Below, piece after piece: positions 60,390 to 64,000 of a DNA stretch of 64,000 bases (the first letter of the stretch is position 1; every line of letters begins with the position of its first letter). The translations under genes and the position numbers were made by a program. Source of the DNA: UBA6054 sp963975575 (GTDB lineage Bacteria > Planctomycetota > Phycisphaerae > Phycisphaerales > UBA1924); NCBI GenBank assembly GCA_963975575.1, contig CAXBHL010000002.1, positions 186,001 to 250,000 of the forward strand. Direction: 5' to 3'. Below the pieces are notes generated by a model. The model ran no database searches. It saw only the letters and a list, made by a program, of their open reading frames with translations, and was not told the origin of the DNA.

Positions 60390-60983
60390 TTACGCCCCCT
60401 TCTTGCTGCCGGGCCCGGCCTCGAAGAGCCCGCGGTCGGCCTTGCGGAATCGCGCCGCGTCGCCCTTCTTCGCGATCTCGCGGAGCATCGCGGCGTAGAG
60501 CGTGGCCTGCGGCGTCTTGCCGCTGGTCTGCCACCCCGCAGCGATCGCGCGCTCGGCGATGGCCTTGGCCGCCAGAGGTTCGCCCGCGTCAGCGAGGACC
60601 TTGGCAGCGAGGTCGAGACCGCTGGGCTTGCGGTCGGCTTTAGCCGCGATCTTCGCGACCGGATCCTTCCCGCCGTCCTGCTTGCGGCGCTTCGCCGCGG
60701 CCTTCGCGGGTGCGGAACTCTCGGCCATCGCCCGTTCGCTCGGCGTCATGCCGTCTGTGCTCGCGGCCCGCTCGTCACGCTTGGTCGCGTTCTCCTGGTC
60801 GGCCGCGGCGATGGCCTTGAGGTTGGCGTCGACGCTCGCCCTCGCCTCGGCGAGGGCCCGCTTCGTCTTGGCAGCGCCCTCGGCCCGCGCCGCGCTCGCG
60901 GACACGCGCGGCGTCTTCTTGGCGGGGGACTTCTTGGGCGTCGTCTTGCTGGTCGTCTTCTTCGTGGTGGTCTTCTTCGCCAT
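60390..60983 (-). CDS. Histone-like Lys-rich protein with HARE-HTH domain
   Basis: A 197-residue protein. The N-terminal half is Lys/Thr/Ala-rich (AKKTTTKKTTSKTTPKKSPA-type) and looks like a histone H1 or Hc1-like tail. Residues about 118-190 (GLDLAAKVLADAGEPLAAKAIAERAIAAGW...LYAAMLREIAKKGDAARFRKADRGLFE) are a HARE-HTH/ASXL domain, a winged helix found in chromatin and phage proteins. AAGGAG 7 bases before ATG is a strong ribosome site. It probably binds DNA and may compact phage or host DNA. A terminator for the previous gene lies just upstream. Confidence 0.75.
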   Translation of the reverse strand: MAKKTTTKKTTSKTTPKKSPAKKTPRVSASAARAEGAAKTKRALAEARASVDANLKAIAAADQENATKRDERAASTDGMTPSERAMAESSAPAKAAAKRRKQDGGKDPVAKIAAKADRKPSGLDLAAKVLADAGEPLAAKAIAERAIAAGWQTSGKTPQATLYAAMLREIAKKGDAARFRKADRGLFEAGPGSKKGA

Positions 60984-61004
60984 ATCGGTACTCCTTGGGG
61001 TTCC

Positions 61005-61036
61005 AAAAACAACGAAGCCCGCGACGAGCGGGCTTC
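61005..61036 (-). terminator. Terminator between the minus-strand genes at 61035 and 60983
   Basis: GAAGCCCGC and GCGGGCTTC form a 9-bp stem around GACGA, and TTTTT follows on the minus strand (61009-61005). The stem overlaps the stop codon of the gene at 61035. Confidence 0.8.
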
Positions 61037-61259
61037 AGAGGGGTCGGATCTCGATGTCCCGGTCACACGCCGGGCAGGTGATTCGTGTCGGCGGCGCCGC
61101 CTTGCGGCCCGCTTCGTACGCGCGCTCGAGGGCGTCCTTTATCGACCAGATCGCGTGTTCGTGGAAGTCGAGGCTGTCCATCCTGCGGGACTCGAGCGTT
61201 TCGAGGTCGAGCACCTCGCGGGCGATGCCATTGATGGCGTTGTCGCGTGCGGTGGGCAT
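61035..61259 (-). CDS. Small protein resembling DUF6900
   Basis: A 74-residue protein. The core IAREVLDLETLESRRMDSLDFHEHAIWSIKDALERAYEAGR resembles, from memory, small proteins annotated DUF6900 in plasmids and phages. A single CPACD pair in the tail may help bind metal. It is 12 bases downstream of the gene at 61272 on the same strand and is closed by a strong terminator. The function is unknown. Confidence 0.6.
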   Translation of the reverse strand: MPTARDNAINGIAREVLDLETLESRRMDSLDFHEHAIWSIKDALERAYEAGRKAAPPTRITCPACDRDIEIRPL

Positions 61260-61271
61260 GGTCGGTTCTCC

Positions 61272-61526
61272 TCAGCAGCCGGCGACCCGGTCGATCTGGT
61301 CGAGCACGTCGTGGATCATCGAGTTGGTCGCGTTGGGCTCGCCGCGCTTGGTCGTGCCGCAGATCACCTTCGCGGCGTTCCAGGCGACCGCGTAGCGGTC
61401 CTCGCGGGTCATGTCGCGGTCGATCTCGGCCTCGATGTCGTTGGCGGCCACCACCGCCCCGGTCTCGGTCCGGATGATCTCGACGTCGCCCTCGACCCCC
61501 TCGATCACGATCTTCTTGATGAACAT
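61272..61526 (-). CDS. Small phage protein, unknown function
   Basis: An 84-residue protein with a beta-hairpin opening (MFIKKIVIEGVEGDVEIIRTETGAVVAA) and a helical second half ending DVLDQIDRVAGC. GGAGG lies 8 bases before ATG. It is the first gene of the minus-strand block and is divergent from the terminase genes. No family is recognised. Confidence 0.6.
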   Translation of the reverse strand: MFIKKIVIEGVEGDVEIIRTETGAVVAANDIEAEIDRDMTREDRYAVAWNAAKVICGTTKRGEPNATNSMIHDVLDQIDRVAGC

Positions 61527-61608
61527 GGTCTGGCCTCCTTCTGGTCGTCTATGCCGCGGGCAACCGCTCCGCGCGTGACACATGAAGCCATGACATCGCC
61601 GGCAAGGG

Positions 61609-61624
61609 AAGGCCGTTCGGCCTT
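61609..61624. repeat. Small hairpin in the divergent gap
   Basis: AAGGCC-GTTC-GGCCTT in the 158-bp region between divergent genes, followed by GATTTCTC. It could be a weak terminator or operator. The rest of the gap shows no gene. Confidence 0.3.
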
Positions 61625-61684
61625 GATTTCTCGATGTTTCCGAGATTCCGCGGCGTGTCGCCGCCAAGGTCCGGGAGGTGCCCC

Positions 61685-61924
61685 GTGACTCCCGAACACG
61701 CGCCTAGTTCCGGCGGCAAGCTGGGTCTGAACCCTGCCGCGCTGCGCGTCGACGACGCCGCAAAGGTGCTGTCCCGCATGGGCGGCAAGCCCGTCACTGC
61801 GGACATGCTCCAGGCGGACATCGACGCGGGCGCGCCGACGAACCCGGACGGCAGTATCAACCTCGTGCACTACGCGGCGTGGCTCGTGCATGAGATGAGC
61901 GCAGGGGGTGGGCGTGCCGATTGA
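61685..61924 (+). CDS. Terminase small-subunit candidate (DNA-binding HTH)
   Basis: A 79-residue protein starting with GTG at 61685, with GGGAGG 7 bases upstream. The part LRVDDAAKVLSRMGGKPVTADMLQADIDAGAPTNPDGSINLVHYAAWLVHEM looks like a compact helix-turn-helix with a final helix. The end of this segment (INLVHYAAWL) parallels the first domain of the terminase that follows (VDLFRYVAWL). It overlaps the terminase start by 11 bases. The position before the large subunit is that of a small terminase or adaptor. Confidence 0.6.
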   Translation: MTPEHAPSSGGKLGLNPAALRVDDAAKVLSRMGGKPVTADMLQADIDAGAPTNPDGSINLVHYAAWLVHEMSAGGGRAD

Positions 61925-64000
61925 CCCGCGGCAACTCCGGCCCGGCGAGCTGTGCCGGCTGCTGAACTCCACGCCGCTGGGCGAGGTGATCAGCGAGCGG
62001 CAGCTGCACCGCCACCGCACGCGGGCGGGCTTCCGCGTCGCGGCGGACGGGGACACCGGCCGCGTGGACCTGTTCCGGTACGTCGCGTGGCTCGCGGCGA
62101 CGCGCCATGAACCGAAGGCCGACCCGGCGGAGGCTGAGGACTACGAGGCGTACCGCGACCGCAAGGCCCGTGAGGCCCGGGCGATGTCGCTCTCGGGCCG
62201 CGACATCGGCGAGCTGCCCGAGGTGGCAGACTCAGCCCGGAAGGACCGGGCCCGAAGCGACTTCCGGTTCTTCTGCGAGGCGTACTTCCCGCAGACCTTC
62301 CACCTGCGGTGGTCGGCCGACCATCTGAAGGTCATCGCGAAAATCGAGCAGGCGGTGCTCGAGGGCGGGCTGTTCGCCATGGCCATGCCCCGCGGCAGCG
62401 GGAAGACCAGCCTGTGCGAGACGGCGTGCCTCTGGGCGATGCTGTTCGGGCACCGTGGGTTCGTAGCACTGATCGGCTCGGACGAGGAGCACGCGGCCGA
62501 CATGCTCGACTCGATCAAGGCCGAGTTGGAGAACAGCGAGTTGCTGGCGGCCGACTTTCCGGAGGTCTGCCACCCCATCCGCTCGCTCGAGGGGATCACG
62601 CAGCGGGCGGCCGGGCAGCTCTACCGCGGTCGGCAGACGCACATCGGATGGACAGCGAAGGAGATCGTGCTCCCAACGATTGAGGGGTCCGAGGCGTCGG
62701 GGGCGATCATCCGCGTCGCCGGCATCACGGGCCGGATCCGCGGCATGAAATTCAAGCGGGCGGATGGCCAGAGCGTCCGGCCGTCGCTGGTGCTGATCGA
62801 CGACCCACAGACCGACGAGAGCGCGCGGAGTCCGAGCCAGTGCGCCAACCGCGAGCGGGTGCTCGCCGGCGCCGTGCTCGGGCTCGCCGGGCCCGGCGAG
62901 AAGATCGCCGGGCTCATGACGCTGACGGTGGTCCGCCCCGACGACCTGGCCGACCGGCTGCTCGACCGCGACAAGCACCCGCAGTGGCAGGGCGAGCGCA
63001 CGAAGATGGTGTACGCGTTCCCTGCCGACGAAGCGCTGTGGGCGAAATACGCCGAGTTGCGTGCGGACGGGCTACGCAGCGACCGGGGCATCAAGGCAGC
63101 GACCGCGTTCTACAAGCGCAACCGCAAGGCCATGGACGCCGGCGCAGAGATTGCGTGGCCGGAGCGGTACAACCACGACGAGGCGTCGGCGATCCAGCAT
63201 GCGATGAACCTCCGCCTCCAGGACGAGGCGGCGTTCTTCGCGGAATACCAGAACGAGCCGCTGCCCGAGGTCGAGGCCGACGACGACCTGCTGACATCGG
63301 ACCAGATCGCCGCCAAGCTCAGCGGGCAGAAGCGCGGCGAGGTCCCGATCGGCTGCTCGCACCTGACGATGTTCGTGGACGTCCAGGGCAAAGCGCTGTT
63401 CTGGATGGTCGCCGCGTGGGAGGACGACTTCACCGGGTACGTGATCGACTACGGGACCGAGCCGGACCAGCAGGCGGCGTACTTCACGCTCCGCGATGTT
63501 CGGAAGACACTGGGCGCCGCAGCCCCCCGGGCCGGCGTCGAGGGCGCGATCTACGCCGGGCTCCAGCGGCTCTTCGAGCGGACCCTTGGGCGCGAGTTGA
63601 AGCGAGACGATGGGGCCGCGGTTCGCATCGACCGATGCCTGATCGACGCGAACTGGGGCACCTCGACGGATGTCGTCTACCAGTTCTGCCGGCAGAGCCC
63701 GTTCGCGTCGGTGCTGCTTCCCAGCCACGGCCGGTACGTCGGCGCGAGCAGCATCCCGTTCAGCGAGTACAAGCGCAAGCGCGGTGACCGCGTCGGGCTG
63801 AACTGGCGTGTGCCGGTGGTCACGGGACGGCGGGCCGTGCGGCATGTCGTGTTCGACACCAACTTCTGGAAGAGCTTCGTGCACGCGCGGCTGGCGGTCC
63901 CGATGGGCGACCCGGGCTCGCTCTCGCTCTTCGGGCATAAGCCAGAGACGCACCGCCTGCTCGCCGAGCACCTGACGGCGGAGTACCGGGTCAAGACGGA
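61914..64000 (+). CDS. Terminase large subunit, cut by the window edge
   Basis: Open to the window edge for at least 695 residues with no stop, starting GTG at 61914. Residues about 15-65 form a helix-turn-helix-like extension. The packaging ATPase follows: Walker A AMPRGSGKTSL near residue 160, Walker B SLVLIDDPQTDESA near 300. The nuclease domain has FVDVQGKALFW near 485 and CLIDANWGTSTDVVYQF near 580 as candidate catalytic Asp segments. It translocates phage DNA into the capsid and cuts it. It is the clearest evidence that the element is phage-derived. The C-terminus and downstream portal and capsid genes are outside the window. Confidence 0.9.
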   Translation, partial: MPIDPRQLRPGELCRLLNSTPLGEVISERQLHRHRTRAGFRVAADGDTGRVDLFRYVAWLAATRHEPKADPAEAEDYEAYRDRKAREARAMSLSGRDIGELPEVADSARKDRARSDFRFFCEAYFPQTFHLRWSADHLKVIAKIEQAVLEGGLFAMAMPRGSGKTSLCETACLWAMLFGHRGFVALIGSDEEHAADMLDSIKAELENSELLAADFPEVCHPIRSLEGITQRAAGQLYRGRQTHIGWTAKEIVLPTIEGSEASGAIIRVAGITGRIRGMKFKRADGQSVRPSLVLIDDPQTDESARSPSQCANRERVLAGAVLGLAGPGEKIAGLMTLTVVRPDDLADRLLDRDKHPQWQGERTKMVYAFPADEALWAKYAELRADGLRSDRGIKAATAFYKRNRKAMDAGAEIAWPERYNHDEASAIQHAMNLRLQDEAAFFAEYQNEPLPEVEADDDLLTSDQIAAKLSGQKRGEVPIGCSHLTMFVDVQGKALFWMVAAWEDDFTGYVIDYGTEPDQQAAYFTLRDVRKTLGAAAPRAGVEGAIYAGLQRLFERTLGRELKRDDGAAVRIDRCLIDANWGTSTDVVYQFCRQSPFASVLLPSHGRYVGASSIPFSEYKRKRGDRVGLNWRVPVVTGRRAVRHVVFDTNFWKSFVHARLAVPMGDPGSLSLFGHKPETHRLLAEHLTAEYRVKT

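Larger units (their letters stand above)
28594..64000. mobile_element. Integrative prophage-like element carrying a BREX cassette (runs off the window)
   Basis: From the serine recombinase at 29785 to the terminase at the right edge, the genes are those of a temperate phage or phage-derived integrative element: recombinase with its small partner genes, repressor and ImmA-type protease, recombination and replication genes, methyltransferase and terminase. A BREX operon of lower G+C sits between the recombinase module and the lysogeny-like regulator. The left boundary is placed at the tRNA end by inference; no attachment repeat could be confirmed because the right end is outside the window. Structural phage genes, if any, would also lie beyond the edge. 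Confidence 0.65.

Noticed and set aside
59568..61688. A long plus-strand frame across the minus-strand block.
   Set aside because: The minus-strand genes have ribosome sites, zinc-ribbon and HARE-HTH domains and terminators; the plus frame has no domain.

Overview
The window is very G+C-rich and looks like a chromosome segment of a planctomycete of the class Phycisphaerae (inference). The markers are a secreted beta-helix protein ending in a dockerin-like pair of 'LNxxDIQxLVxxF' repeats, a PEP-CTERM protein whose sorting motif reads PTPGALA, two bactofilins, a prepilin-like protein, and an rpmH gene with no rnpA beside it.

Positions 1 to about 28,600 are host chromosome made of short operons on both strands. 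They encode a secreted beta-helix protein, two small membrane proteins, a cobalamin-binding protein carrying the CarH-type Wx9EH signature followed by an OsmC protein, a DCC protein, a pseudopilin, a DoxX-like protein, BioY, an HNH nuclease, two bactofilins, PheA (chorismate mutase/prephenate dehydratase), a long coiled-coil protein, an RsuA/RluB-type pseudouridine synthase with a basic tail, a YihY/BrkB membrane protein, an ACT protein, a lone NuoB, a PEP-CTERM protein, L34, RNase III and a secreted endonuclease/exonuclease/phosphatase-family protein. A five-gene minus-strand block at 20613-26866 holds a WXG100-like protein, a coiled-coil protein, a second small W-D protein and a 1242-residue FtsK/SpoIIIE ATPase. 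It looks like an unusual type VII secretion-like locus. An amino-acid permease and an initiator tRNA-fMet gene (28520-28593) close the host part.

Positions from about 28,600 to the end are an integrative, prophage-like element. Its left end has a small protein, a DUF2924 protein, a large serine recombinase and an HTH protein. Next, on the opposite strand and with visibly lower G+C, is a complete BREX phage-defence operon read as brxE-brxA-brxB-brxC-pglX-pglZ-brxL (46383 down to 31777). It is headed by a BrxE-like gene and ended by brxL, a mixture of type 6 and type 1 parts. Divergent from it is a four-gene operon: an XRE repressor, an ImmA/IrrE protease and two unknown proteins. The two operons share a symmetric control region at 46431-46485 in which both -10 boxes lie inside one palindrome.

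From 50,009 to the right edge the genes are those of a temperate phage: a sigma-like protein, a PD-(D/E)XK nuclease, a Sak4-like ATPase, a DUF669 protein, RusA, a DEAD/DEAH helicase, a primase-polymerase/DUF3987 protein, a ParB-methyltransferase fusion, a minus-strand block of small genes including a histone-like HARE-HTH protein, and finally a terminase small-subunit candidate and a terminase large subunit cut by the window edge. The most interesting parts are the BREX cassette as apparent prophage cargo with its shared operator, the WXG100/FtsK locus, a tandem palindrome after the ParB-methyltransferase gene, and the orphan B12 photoreceptor-like protein.
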